DNA from: Proteobacteria bacterium UBA2133
GTDB lineage: Bacteria > Pseudomonadota > Gammaproteobacteria > Arenicellales > UBA868
Length of the DNA stretch: 34,854 bases
Reading direction: 5' to 3'
Assembly: GCA_002327725.1 (NCBI GenBank)
Contig: DCXP01000086.1
Span: 1 to 34,854 of the forward strand
The notes under the pieces were generated by a model. It saw only the letters and a program-made list of their open reading frames with translations, did not search any database and was not told the origin of the DNA. Numbering within the stretch: the stretch's first letter is position 1; every line of letters begins with the position of its first letter. Positions 15,656 through 24,525 of the stretch are shown here, piece by piece. A program made the position numbers and the translations under genes.

Positions 15656-15729
15656 TGGCTGGGGGACCAGGATTCGAACCTGGGTTGGCGGAGTCAGAGT
15701 CCGCAGTCCTACCGCTAGACGATCCCCCA
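15656..15729 (-). tRNA. tRNA-Gln (anticodon CTG)
   Basis: 74 nt with an encoded CCA. The acceptor stem pairs TGGGGGA with TCCCCCA, the discriminator is G, the anticodon arm is GCGGA-CTCTGAC-TCCGC with anticodon CTG at 15695-15697, and the T arm is CCAGG-TTCGAAT-CCTGG. It reads codon CAG. Its 3' half (15657-15699) is repeated at 4815-4857, marking this gene as the integration site of the intervening island. The intact copy stays on the side expected after integration downstream of the tRNA 3' end. Confidence 0.96.
15657..15699 (-). repeat. Direct repeat within tRNA-Gln, candidate att site, right end of island
   Basis: Partner of 4815-4857: 43 bp, two mismatches, direct orientation, covering the anticodon loop to the 3' end. 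The stretch 4858-15656 between the copies is the proposed island. Confidence 0.8.
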
Positions 15730-16037
15730 GCAAGGGCTGGATTCTAGTTTATCCGTCTTATCAGTCCAACCGGCCGATTACTCGTCGACTTAGCAACCGC
15801 TTGAAGAAGATCTCCCAGACCGCCGGCGCTCGCATGGTTTGCCCATGTGAGGGTGTACATAACTGCAAGTGCGCGGAACACCACAGGCAAGGCAGTGCCA
15901 GAGGATAGGATTGTCACGCCACCCCCAGCAGCAGGTTGTTGCAAACCATGCTTGACATCCTGCCCTTTTACCTCATGGAGATAAGCATCTTACAGCCCGC
16001 CGACCCCACGAATTTCAGGCAGTGAGCAGGCAATCTG
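15730..16037. other. Intergenic stretch, no supported gene
   Basis: 308 bp between tRNA-Gln and the VWA gene. Only short frames without ribosome sites or recognisable protein are present. The upstream promoter of the tRNA should lie here, as it is transcribed leftwards. Confidence 0.5.
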
Positions 16038-17720
16038 TTACATCTCAATCTCGACAAAGACACCCGCGGGCAGGTCGAACGAATCCACAATGGTCATGAC
16101 TGGCCCATAGCTTTTAGCCTGGAAGTCAATGCGGTAGGTACCCGGAGCGAGCGGCATCGGGCCCCAGCTGTTATTGAGTTTCACACTCAAGTCAGCATCC
16201 TCCGGACCATCAAGCCGGATGAATTCGATCATTCGGGGCTCTTTTGATCCCTCCTGGGGAATAAACCCGACTCCCGTATTGAGGGGAAACTTGGTGAGCT
16301 TTCCTGGGGTGATCTCTACGGTGCCGAGGATTGAATTGGTGCTGCCGTACTCAGACTGCCGATAAACAACACGATAGGTACCAAGCGGCACCAGATTCGG
16401 TTTGAAGTCGCGAAACCAGGCGACTTCCTGGTTGTTATCGTCAATGAGACTCCAGTGTTTCAGTTTCTCCGGGACCCAGTCCGCTCGAACCAACTGCAGA
16501 CCATGCGCAACCGTGACCGCGTTCAGTTTATCGGGGAGAATTTCGACTTTACCGAGGTTGACCGTGCCGGAGCCGTACTCCACCTGGTGCCAGAGCAGTT
16601 CATAGGATCCCGGCGGCACCAACTGCTCATGGAATTTGCGATACCAGATATACGGATCACCAGGCTTGTCAGACGTGCTCTGCAGCCCCCACCAGCGTGG
16701 CCGCTCCACCCACTGCGGCAGGTTCAGCCGGATGCCCGTCTGCAGGACGACCTGGGTGGTCTTGCCCTTTTCGACCTCAATCACGTCGCCCAGCGTTTGC
16801 GGGTTTGAAGCGTACTCGGTCTGGAACCAGACGAGTCGGTACGATCCGGCCGGTACGGACTGCGGCTCCACGTCTTGATTCTTGAACCTGTAGATCTCCT
16901 CTCCCGATTCAGGGTCCGCCAGCGCCCAGTAGCGGGGTTTCTGTACCCAGTCCGCGGGAATCAGTTTTACCGTACCCGGCCCCGTGGCCTGAATCTTGAT
17001 CGAAGTCGAAGACGACGCAACTTCCTGCTCAATCGGCTCTGGTTCCGGAACCGGAGTGAGTTCTACTTGCTCGACAACGCTCTCTTTCACGGCTGTCAGT
17101 GCATCGAGAAGATCGGCTGCGTTGCCCGCGGTAAAAAAGGTGCCGCCGCCCGCTTCCGAAATGCACGCGAGTTTCTGTTCCTGATCCTTCGTCAGGCCAA
17201 AACCGACCACGTGCATCACAAAATTGATTCCTGCCGATTTCAGTTCTGAAGTCAGGGCGCACGGGTCCTTACCGCAACTTTCCAGGCCGTCACTGATAAG
17301 AACGACGGTAGACCGCCCCTCCTCGCTTTTGAGACGTTCCACCGTCTGCCGGATGGAGTCGGTGATAGGGGTTTTACCCATCGCACTTAAGGTGCTGATA
17401 CGCTCCTGGATCCCGTGCTTGGCCATCGGATCAAGGCTTTTCAGCGGCACAATCTCTTCGATATCTGAACAGTCAAATTTACGGCGATGCCCGTAAGCCG
17501 TTATCCCGGTACGAATCTCTGCCGGCGTCTGCTCGATCAGACTGGAGAGTGTCTCCTTGGCGATAACAATCCGGGGTTTACCCTCAACCCGCTCCCACAT
17601 AGACCCCGAGGCGTCAAGAATGAAGTAAAGAACATTGTCTTGAGCGGATACTCTGGGCGCAAACAAAACGGCTGTGACAATCAGGATGGCTGATAAAACT
17701 GAAAAGAGACGAGCCTTCAT
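16038..17720 (-). CDS. Secreted von Willebrand factor A protein with four beta-rich repeats
   Basis: 560 residues. A signal peptide (to about residue 26, RVSAQ) is followed at once by a VWA domain with a complete metal site: DASGS at 36-40, a Thr in MGKTPITDS, and an Asp in VLISDGLESCG. A linker rich in Pro and Glu (TPVPEPEPIEQE) leads to four tandem repeats of about 75 residues, from about residue 252 to the end. Each repeat has a W-V-P/E-x-x-x-W pattern, a PxGxYxLxWxQxEY hairpin and a following LGxVEI strand. Such proteins act in the periplasm or at the surface in protein-protein contacts; the ligand is unknown. GGAGGGATAAGAA precedes the ATG. The next gene, on the opposite strand, also encodes an exported protein. 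Confidence 0.85.
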   Translation of the reverse strand: MKARLFSVLSAILIVTAVLFAPRVSAQDNVLYFILDASGSMWERVEGKPRIVIAKETLSSLIEQTPAEIRTGITAYGHRRKFDCSDIEEIVPLKSLDPMAKHGIQERISTLSAMGKTPITDSIRQTVERLKSEEGRSTVVLISDGLESCGKDPCALTSELKSAGINFVMHVVGFGLTKDQEQKLACISEAGGGTFFTAGNAADLLDALTAVKESVVEQVELTPVPEPEPIEQEVASSSTSIKIQATGPGTVKLIPADWVQKPRYWALADPESGEEIYRFKNQDVEPQSVPAGSYRLVWFQTEYASNPQTLGDVIEVEKGKTTQVVLQTGIRLNLPQWVERPRWWGLQSTSDKPGDPYIWYRKFHEQLVPPGSYELLWHQVEYGSGTVNLGKVEILPDKLNAVTVAHGLQLVRADWVPEKLKHWSLIDDNNQEVAWFRDFKPNLVPLGTYRVVYRQSEYGSTNSILGTVEITPGKLTKFPLNTGVGFIPQEGSKEPRMIEFIRLDGPEDADLSVKLNNSWGPMPLAPGTYRIDFQAKSYGPVMTIVDSFDLPAGVFVEIEM

Positions 17721-17924
17721 TTCTTATCCCTCCGACAGAATTTTCTGACCTGGACAAACCCCTTCGAGTTATCCGAGATACATTCACGGAAAATGTAGCA
17801 TAGATTCAGAACTGGCAAAACTCGATTGGCACCAACTTGACTTTGCGCAAATGCCGGAACATATTGGTTTTCAGTGCTCTTTATGGGCTTTTGTGAACGG
17901 TGAGATAACCGGGAAATTTACCCA

Positions 17925-19283
17925 ATGAAACAGTTCCCTGCTGCATTGATGCTCGTCTTTATTGTCGGCTTCATTGGTACTCCTCCTGAAGCCATCGGTC
18001 AAAGCGCTAACACAGCAGAAGACGCGTGCAAAAAAGCCCTTCGCGCCGACAAGTGGCTTGAGCAGTACAAGAATCAGACGCTCTGCTATCAGGCGGTACT
18101 TGAGGGTAGCTCCTACGCCCGCAAGATGCTGCATCGATCCTCGTTCTTGGTAGAACCCGTCCTGCGCCTGTACCTTGACGTCGCCATTGCCGCATCAATG
18201 CCGGACCTTGACCTTGGGTCGACAGAACGCAAACGGCTGCAGCGGCAGCAGACGCGCTTCTGGAAAAAGAGCAAGAATGCCGATCTTGACCTGCTTTTCC
18301 TTGAGGACAACAGCGGATTTCCTTATCGTCTCTCAAAGGTAACGCAGAAACAAAAAATCGCCGAGGTCATTGTTCACTTCCAGAAAGGGCTCAATACAGA
18401 TACGCAATCCACGCCACCGAGCGCTACTGCCGGCCGCTATCTGCTGAGCAGGCCAAACAGGACCTGGCTGATCGATGACTTTGAGCCTGTAGATATGAAA
18501 TTGGAGATCAACCAGATCGGCATCTGGTTAAGTGATTACGTGAACTATGCACGCTCGGCCTATGGCAACGACATAGACCCGAACTTCATCGCACTCGCCA
18601 GCGAGGCTGGCCTGTCGCATTTCTGGCTTAGCGGTGAGCCGGGTCAAGACGCTGATTTCCTGCGCAGGAATCATGGTCGGGGCTGGGGTGGAGTACCTCC
18701 AGCGATTCCATCCCCAAGTGCAGATACCGACCCCGGTGTGCTCATTGACATTGGCTTCTTCAAGGACCGATCAGGCGCGTCCGGTTCGTCCTTGGAAGAC
18801 GACCCCAATGAACGTGCCCGTTACCAGGTTGTCAGAAGAAATGGCCGATGGTTTATCGCTTCTTTTGAAGAAATCGACGCCGCCGAGCCTGACACGGATC
18901 AGCAAACTGCGGAAGATTCACAATCGAAGCTGGATCCCGACAAGTTTATCAGCGACACCCTGCTCTACATTGAGAGCCTGGTTTCATGCGCACCAAACAC
19001 CTATACCTATACCCATCCCATGATTCCTGGGTTTACCGGTAAGAACATCATCAAGGGCTCTGACCAGGGTAAATGCCTGATACAGATCCATATGCCGGGA
19101 GACATGATCATGGAATGCGCCGCCTCAGAACGCCATGTTGAACTGCTGCGCAACCAGACAGCGCTGATGCTGAAGGAGTTACAGGAAACCGGTGTGTATG
19201 AATTCTCGATCGAGATCGATCTTGGTAGCGGTGTCAGCTCCTCTGAGCTAAGCAATCTGATGGGCAAGGAGTGCCAGTGGTGA
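17925..19283 (+). CDS. Exported protein of unknown function
   Basis: 452 residues with a signal peptide (MKQFPAALMLVFIVGFIGTPPEAIGQS). The mature part holds a helical segment with paired Cys (EDACKKAL, TLCYQAV), a central region with YLLSRPNRTWLIDDFEPVD and a parallel RYQVVRRNGRWFIASFEEID, both looking like the closing strands of DUF3828/NTF2-like domains, then a C-terminal domain with four more Cys (VSCAPNTY, GKCLIQIH, MECAASE, KECQW). No family could be named with confidence. It is divergent from the VWA gene across 204 bp. Coding-like sequence continues past the stop codon in another frame (see gap entry), so the C-terminus may be shortened. Confidence 0.75.
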   Translation: MKQFPAALMLVFIVGFIGTPPEAIGQSANTAEDACKKALRADKWLEQYKNQTLCYQAVLEGSSYARKMLHRSSFLVEPVLRLYLDVAIAASMPDLDLGSTERKRLQRQQTRFWKKSKNADLDLLFLEDNSGFPYRLSKVTQKQKIAEVIVHFQKGLNTDTQSTPPSATAGRYLLSRPNRTWLIDDFEPVDMKLEINQIGIWLSDYVNYARSAYGNDIDPNFIALASEAGLSHFWLSGEPGQDADFLRRNHGRGWGGVPPAIPSPSADTDPGVLIDIGFFKDRSGASGSSLEDDPNERARYQVVRRNGRWFIASFEEIDAAEPDTDQQTAEDSQSKLDPDKFISDTLLYIESLVSCAPNTYTYTHPMIPGFTGKNIIKGSDQGKCLIQIHMPGDMIMECAASERHVELLRNQTALMLKELQETGVYEFSIEIDLGSGVSSSELSNLMGKECQW

Positions 19284-19556
19284 TCAAAACAGTGGTACGG
19301 CGACCAATGAGTGTGTTGCCGTCGACGCCCCAGTCAAGCCTGCTCGTGACCGAAACCCCGAAAATAACGAGCTCCGAAGGCGATATGCTTGAGCTCAATT
19401 CCCGGCTGCATGCCCGAGTGCCGTGGCAGATGGTCTTAATGCGAGTATCGACGGACCCGTGAGCGTTACCATAGAAGGCGCCAAAAACGTCCCCGCGGCC
19501 CAGACCACGTATCTCGAAAGCAGGAGTACCCGGGCCCGAAGAGCGGGCCGGAAGAA
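19284..19556. other. Gap with broken coding-like sequence and an rpsI-side hairpin
   Basis: In the +1 frame of the preceding gene the DNA reads SGTATNECVAVDAPVKPARD, then a TGA, then in the same frame NASIDGPVSVTIEGAKNVPA. This looks more like real protein than noise and could be the eroded end of an exported protein. At 19533-19549 GGCCCG-N5-CGGGCC forms a hairpin just after rpsI on the minus strand, without a T run. Confidence 0.3.
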
Positions 19557-19955
19557 TCAGCGCTTGGAGTACTGAGGCGCCTTGCGCGCTTTGTGCAGGC
19601 CGACCTTCTTGCGCTCGACCTTGCGTGAGTCGCGAGTGACAAACCCGGCTTTGCGCAGGGGTTCACGCAGGGTCTCGTCATAACTCAGCAGCGCGCGGGT
19701 AATACCGTGGCGAATTGCACCGGCCTGGCCCGTACCGCCGCCACCGGTCACGCGGATCGTGATGTCGAGTTTGTCGTTGAGCTCAGCGGTATCAAGCGGC
19801 TGGCGGACAACCATTCTCGCGGTCTCGCGGCCGAAGTATTCGTCGAGGGTGCGGCGGTTGACCGTAATGTTGCCCGAACCGCGGGTGAGATAAACCCGGG
19901 CCACTGATGACTTGCGCCGGCCCGTTCCGTAATGAATTTCGCCTGTCTGTGCCAA
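19557..19955 (-). CDS. rpsI: 30S ribosomal protein S9
   Basis: 132 residues, normal for Gammaproteobacteria. YGTGRRKSSVARVYL, YFGRETARMVVRQPL, GGGTGQAGAIRHGITRALL, KAGFVTRDSR and the C-terminal tail ending YSKR are diagnostic; the last arginine reaches the P-site tRNA. It is 42 bp downstream of rplM in the standard rplM-rpsI operon. The compact form without the long N-terminal extension of alphaproteobacterial S9 supports a gammaproteobacterial host. Confidence 0.98.
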   Translation of the reverse strand: MAQTGEIHYGTGRRKSSVARVYLTRGSGNITVNRRTLDEYFGRETARMVVRQPLDTAELNDKLDITIRVTGGGGTGQAGAIRHGITRALLSYDETLREPLRKAGFVTRDSRKVERKKVGLHKARKAPQYSKR

Positions 19956-19997
19956 TGTCTTCGTCCTTTATCGCTAATGTCGCTGATCGAGGTGCTG

Positions 19998-20426
19998 CTA
20001 GATTTCCAGCACCTTGGGCTGCTGGGCCTGATGGCGGTGTTCCGGTCCCGCATACACCCTGAGTTTTGCAAACATCGCTCTTCCGAGCGGATTCTTGGGC
20101 AGCATACCTTTCACGGCACTTTCGATAACCCGCGTTGGATGCCGCTGGAGCTGTTCGCCCAATGCGACTTCTTTAATGCCGCCGGGGAATCCTGAGTGAC
20201 GATAGTAGCGCTTGGCTTCGGCCTTATTGCCCGTCACCCGGATCTTCTCAGCATTCACGATCACGATGTGGTCACCCGTATCCACGTGCGGGGTGTACTC
20301 GGCTTTGTGCTTGCCGCGAAGCCGTGAGGCGACCTCACTCGCGAGGCGTCCCAGAACCTTGTCAGTGGCATCCACAACATACCAATCTCTCTGGACCGTC
20401 TCGGGTTTGGCGCTAAAAGTCTTCAT
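19998..20426 (-). CDS. rplM: 50S ribosomal protein L13
   Basis: 142 residues, exactly the usual length. RDWYVVDATDKVLGRLASEVA, HVDTGDHIVIVNAEKI and VIESAVKGMLPKNPLGRAM (family signature) are present. It is an early 50S assembly protein and first gene of the rplM-rpsI operon. The promoter must lie in the 174 bp between it and the end of glcF. Confidence 0.98.
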   Translation of the reverse strand: MKTFSAKPETVQRDWYVVDATDKVLGRLASEVASRLRGKHKAEYTPHVDTGDHIVIVNAEKIRVTGNKAEAKRYYRHSGFPGGIKEVALGEQLQRHPTRVIESAVKGMLPKNPLGRAMFAKLRVYAGPEHRHQAQQPKVLEI

Positions 20427-20600
20427 CGCGATATCGGTTTTTTGCGCAAAAATGAGGCGCGGATGGTACTAGAAGCCCACCTTCGAGGCAAGCATTTTAA
20501 CTCCGGACGGTCCCGAATAACCCTCTTTAATCCCCAAAACAGCGTTCGCGAGACGAAATGGCTGCCGAGGGCTCCCACTCCCTCAGCAGGTGCCGGAACG

Positions 20601-21815
20601 TCATCCCGGTGGGGAGGGATCGATCAGTTCTATCCAGTGGCGTACCGGTACGGTCGCCTCCCCTGCGAGGTGAACCAGACAACCTATGTTCGCGCTGACT
20701 ATGACCTGCGGTTTATGTTGCTGCAAGTGCCCCAACTTGTTACCGAGCAGTTGCTCCGACAACGCTGGCTGCAGCAGTGAATAAGTTCCAGCTGCGCCGC
20801 AACAAAGGTGGCTATCAGCTACCGGCACCAATTCCGCACCGGCGGCCCTCAGCACGGCTTCTACCTTACCTCGAATAGCCTGACCATGCTGCAACGTACA
20901 CGGCGAATGAAATGCAACCCGGATCCCAGCCGGTGCCTGCAATGGCCCATGCTCGCCGTCATAGATCACTTCGGCTATGTCACGGGTTAATTTCGATATC
21001 TGCCGGGCCTTTTCCGCATATTGCTCATCGTCAGCAAGCAATTCGGCGTATTCACGCACCGTGACTCCGCAGCCGCTCGCCGTCATGACGATGGCTTCGA
21101 TACCCGCCTCAACATGCGGCCACCAGGCATCTATATTCCGGCGCATGGCTTGCCGAGCCTCTTCGCTGGCACCAAGGTGCAAACTTAAGGCGCCGCAACA
21201 ACCAGTGCCTGGTACATTCTTTACTGACAGCCCGATCCGGTCGAGCACGCGGCAGGCTGCCGCATTGATGGCCGGGTCCATCGCCGGTTGCACGCAGCCC
21301 TCTAGCATAAGCACTTGCCGTGGGTGCCGTGAAGCTGGGCGGTCTCCAGTCGGCCGCCTCGGCGGTACCTGCCGCGCCAGGATATGCGGCAGTATTGCCC
21401 TGACTGTTCGCGCCGCACCCAGCATCGGCGCGAACAACGGTCCCAGCATCATTTGCCGCAACAACCAGCGAACCGTACGCTCGAGAAAATGCCGCGGAGC
21501 CTTTTCCTCAACTACTTCACGGCCAATTTCCAGCAGCCGGCCATAACGCACTCCCGAAGGACAGGTGGTCTCACAGGAACGGCAGGTCAGGCAGCGATCA
21601 AGGTGGACCCGCGTGGGCGCCGCACACTCACCCGACTCCAGTGCGTGCTTGATCAGGTAGATTCGGCCACGTGGGCCATCCAATTCATCCCCTAACAACT
21701 GATAAGTAGGACAAGTTGCGGTACAGAAACCGCAGTGTACACACTTGCCAATAATCTCCCGCGCTTCCTGTCCGGCAGGAGTCTCGCGAATAAAATCAGC
21801 CAATACCGTATGCAC
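20601..21815 (-). CDS. glcF: Glycolate oxidase iron-sulfur subunit
   Basis: 404 residues. Two [4Fe-4S] ferredoxin motifs, CVHCGFCTATCP at about residue 25 and CLTCRSCETTCP at about 75, are followed by two CCG domains (GCCGALSLHLG and CCGAAGTYSLL with HSPCTLQHG between). GlcF carries electrons from the flavin subunits of glycolate dehydrogenase to the respiratory chain at the inner membrane. It starts 3 bp after the glcE stop and completes glcDEF. Confidence 0.95.
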   Translation of the reverse strand: MHTVLADFIRETPAGQEAREIIGKCVHCGFCTATCPTYQLLGDELDGPRGRIYLIKHALESGECAAPTRVHLDRCLTCRSCETTCPSGVRYGRLLEIGREVVEEKAPRHFLERTVRWLLRQMMLGPLFAPMLGAARTVRAILPHILARQVPPRRPTGDRPASRHPRQVLMLEGCVQPAMDPAINAAACRVLDRIGLSVKNVPGTGCCGALSLHLGASEEARQAMRRNIDAWWPHVEAGIEAIVMTASGCGVTVREYAELLADDEQYAEKARQISKLTRDIAEVIYDGEHGPLQAPAGIRVAFHSPCTLQHGQAIRGKVEAVLRAAGAELVPVADSHLCCGAAGTYSLLQPALSEQLLGNKLGHLQQHKPQVIVSANIGCLVHLAGEATVPVRHWIELIDPSPPG

Positions 21816-21818
21816 GAA

Positions 21819-22874
21819 TCAGGCCTCCGGGTACAGGCGATCGCGATTAAGAATACCTACCGGATCGAACGCCGCCTTAAGTCCTGTGTGCAAGCGTTGG
21901 CCCACGGCATCAAGTGGCTGGAAACTGTTTGCCCGGTCACCGCCACGAAAACGGACAGCATGTCCGCCGACCGCCGCTGCAGCTGCAAATATCTGCTGCG
22001 GCTGAGTCTCGGTGACCAGCCAGCGCTGGCCCCCGCCCCACTCCAGTAACTGTTGATCTGCTAACGCGACGGGCGGCGCCTGCGGCGGCAGTGACAACCG
22101 CCACAGCGGCAAATCACTGGCGAAGAACGGCAGCCGATGCTCTCTGAGGTCGTGCCAGAAATCGGCCCCCTCTGCGCACGTCTCGCCCCCCAGAGCTGCT
22201 GCCGCGGCAGCAACGCCGGCGCCGCTGCCCGAAAGGCGCACCCGCAGAACCCCATCAAAAAAAACTGTCCCGCTGAGCGGCCACGGTTGTAGCGCCCACT
22301 CACCGAGCCGCGAAAGTGCATCACTTTGTGTGCATTCAAAACATAGCGTTTGCTCCGCTTCAGGCAACGGCAACACTTTTAGGGATACCTCAGTAATGAT
22401 GCCGAGCGTACCCAGCGCCCCGGTCATGACGCGCGACAGATCGTAGCCAGCGACGTTTTTCATCACCTGGCCACCGAAGCGCAGGTACTGGCCTTTGCCG
22501 TTGACACAGTTGACCCCAAGGACATAATCGCGCGCCGCGCCGCGGTAGGGGCGGGCCGGGCCGGACAGGCCGCAGGCGATAGTGCCGCCGATAGTTGCAC
22601 TGGCGCCGAACGCTGGCGGCTCGAAGGCCAGCATCTGTCCCTCGCCCGCCAGTGTCGCCTGCAACTCGGCCAACGGTGTGCCGGACCGCACCGTCACCAC
22701 GAGTTCAGTCGGCTCATAGGAGATCACGCCCTGGTGCCGAGCGAGAGAGAGCGTATCGCCTACCGGTGCGCCACCGTAGAACGCTTTACTGTCGCCGCCG
22801 ACGATACGCAGCATGCCGCCATTTTCACAAGTACGTGTAATTTGCTCTGCAAGGGCATCCACGAACGCGTTCAT
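21819..22874 (-). CDS. glcE: Glycolate oxidase FAD-binding subunit
   Basis: 351 residues. The FAD_binding_4 (PCMH) fold is seen in MLRIVGGDSKAFYGG, AFEPPAFGASATIGGTIACG and GRPYRGAARDY-like sequence, with RFGGQVMKNVAGYDLSRVMTG typical for GlcE. It forms the glycolate dehydrogenase complex with GlcD and GlcF, oxidising glycolate to glyoxylate. Its start overlaps the glcD stop by 4 bp, so the two are translationally coupled. Confidence 0.95.
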   Translation of the reverse strand: MNAFVDALAEQITRTCENGGMLRIVGGDSKAFYGGAPVGDTLSLARHQGVISYEPTELVVTVRSGTPLAELQATLAGEGQMLAFEPPAFGASATIGGTIACGLSGPARPYRGAARDYVLGVNCVNGKGQYLRFGGQVMKNVAGYDLSRVMTGALGTLGIITEVSLKVLPLPEAEQTLCFECTQSDALSRLGEWALQPWPLSGTVFFDGVLRVRLSGSGAGVAAAAAALGGETCAEGADFWHDLREHRLPFFASDLPLWRLSLPPQAPPVALADQQLLEWGGGQRWLVTETQPQQIFAAAAAVGGHAVRFRGGDRANSFQPLDAVGQRLHTGLKAAFDPVGILNRDRLYPEA

Positions 22875-24352
22875 GGCTCTGAAATAGGCCCAGAAACAGG
22901 GGTGTCTGAAAGAGTGCTCTCACCGCCTCGCCCGTGCAAAGCCTTGAACTCGGCACAGCGGGCAGGCGTCGGCACTGCCTTGCCCGGGTTAAGCAAGCCT
23001 GCGGGGTCGAACACCGACTTGAAGGCATGGAATTGCGCTAATTCAGCTTCATTGAACTGAACACACATCTGGTTGATCTTCTCGAGGCCAACCCCGTGCT
23101 CGCCGGTAATAGTACCGCCAACTTCTACACACAGCGCCAGGATCTCCCCGCCGAGTTGCTCGGTGCGTTCAAACTCCCCGGGGTTGCCCGCGTCGTAAAG
23201 AATCAACGGATGCAGGTTGCCGTCGCCAGCATGAAATACATTGGCGACCCGCAGGCCATACTGCTCCGACAGACTGGCTATGCCCTTAAGAACTTTGCCG
23301 ATCTGTTTACGCGGAATAGTGCCATCGATGCAGTAGTAGTCCGGTGAAATCCGGCCCACCGCCGGAAACGCATTTTTTCGCCCCGACCAGAAACGCAACC
23401 GCTCAGTTTCGTCCCGGGCCACGCGTATCTCGTCGGCGCCCCGCTCGCGTAACACTGCTGCAACTGTCTCAAGCTGCTGCTCAACTTCGGCAGAAGTGCC
23501 GTCTACCTCGCACAGCAGGATAGCCGCCGCCTCGCGGGGATAGCCAACCTGGGCGAAATCCTCAGCTGCCCTGATCGCCGGGTTATCCATCATCTCCAAT
23601 CCCGCCGGGATGACGCCTGCAGCAATCACCTGGGCCACCGCGTCGGCAGCAGTCTCGATGGTGTCGAAAGCGGCCAGCAGCAACTTGGCTCCCTCCGGCT
23701 GGGGCAACAACCGCAGCGTAACCTCGGTGACCACACCAAGCATGCCCTCCGAGCCCGTAATAGCGGCAAGTAGATCGTATCCCGGTGCGTCAAACCCCTC
23801 ACTGCCCACGCGGATGCTCTCACCACCCATCAGCAAAACTTCAGCGGCGAGCACATTATGCACCGTAAGGCCATACTTGAGGCAGTGGACGCCGCCAGCA
23901 TTCTCGGCAACATTGCCGCCGATGGTGCAAGCAATCTCGGAGGAGGGGTCTGGTGCGTAGTAAAGACCATAGGCTGCAACCGCCTCGCTCACCGCAAGAT
24001 TGCGGACCCCGGGTTGAACCCGGGCCGTGCAACTGACCGGGTCGACTGCCAGTATGCGGTTGAAGCGGGTCATACTGAGCAACAGGCCTTCACTATGCGG
24101 CGTCGCGCCCCCGGAAAGGCCAGTGCCTGCGCCACGCGCCACTACCGGCACCCGGTGACGCTGGCACAGCGCCAGTATCGCCTGCACCTGTGCAACTTCA
24201 TCCGGTAACGCGACTACCCGGGGCAATTCCCGATAACCAGAGAGGCCATCACATTCGTAGGGCCGCAATTCTTCCTCAGCCGTCAATACCGCCTTAGCCG
24301 GCAGTATCTGTCGCAGTTCATGTAGAAAGCTGTCTGAGTTTTCCCGCTTCAC
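22871..24352 (-). CDS. glcD: Glycolate oxidase catalytic FAD subunit
   Basis: 493 residues, full length for GlcD. The FAD site shows VPVVARGAGTGLSGGATPHS, DPSSEIACTIGGNVAENAGG and ITGSEGMLGVVTEV; the C-terminal domain has NVFHAGDGNLHPLILYD and TGEHGVGLEK with the substrate/flavin-side histidines. First gene of glcDEF, which recovers carbon from glycolate, a major algal exudate. It is divergent from the cupin_5 gene over 173 bp that hold a possible GntR operator at 24443-24451. Confidence 0.96.
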   Translation of the reverse strand: MKRENSDSFLHELRQILPAKAVLTAEEELRPYECDGLSGYRELPRVVALPDEVAQVQAILALCQRHRVPVVARGAGTGLSGGATPHSEGLLLSMTRFNRILAVDPVSCTARVQPGVRNLAVSEAVAAYGLYYAPDPSSEIACTIGGNVAENAGGVHCLKYGLTVHNVLAAEVLLMGGESIRVGSEGFDAPGYDLLAAITGSEGMLGVVTEVTLRLLPQPEGAKLLLAAFDTIETAADAVAQVIAAGVIPAGLEMMDNPAIRAAEDFAQVGYPREAAAILLCEVDGTSAEVEQQLETVAAVLRERGADEIRVARDETERLRFWSGRKNAFPAVGRISPDYYCIDGTIPRKQIGKVLKGIASLSEQYGLRVANVFHAGDGNLHPLILYDAGNPGEFERTEQLGGEILALCVEVGGTITGEHGVGLEKINQMCVQFNEAELAQFHAFKSVFDPAGLLNPGKAVPTPARCAEFKALHGRGGESTLSDTPVSGPISEP

Positions 24353-24442
24353 GTGCTGACTCCGATATCATCGCCGCCTTTCGGGCAGGCGAATAATCAG
24401 TATGTCACAGCACTTGACTGCGCTTAAGTCAAAAACAGCGCT

Positions 24443-24451
24443 GGTCTGACC
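24443..24451. promoter_or_regulatory. GGT-CTG-ACC dyad upstream of glcD, possible GntR-type operator
   Basis: GGTNNNACC is the core recognised by several FadR-type regulators such as PdhR and GlcC relatives. It lies 91 bp before the glcD start. The motif is short and no glcC gene is in the window, so chance is quite possible. Confidence 0.25.
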
Positions 24452-24525
24452 TCCTCGTAGAAGAATCAAAACGCTTTGGTTATGCTGTGGGAAAACCCCG
24501 CCAGTACGCACTGTGACAAACCGCC

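Noticed and set aside
15744..15944. 66-codon frame next to tRNA-Gln
   Set aside because: No ribosome site, no recognisable domain, and it overlaps the expected tRNA promoter area.
20562..20589. Imperfect hairpin between glcF and rplM
   Set aside because: Stem is interrupted by a mismatch and no T run follows, so neither a terminator nor an L13 leader structure can be supported.
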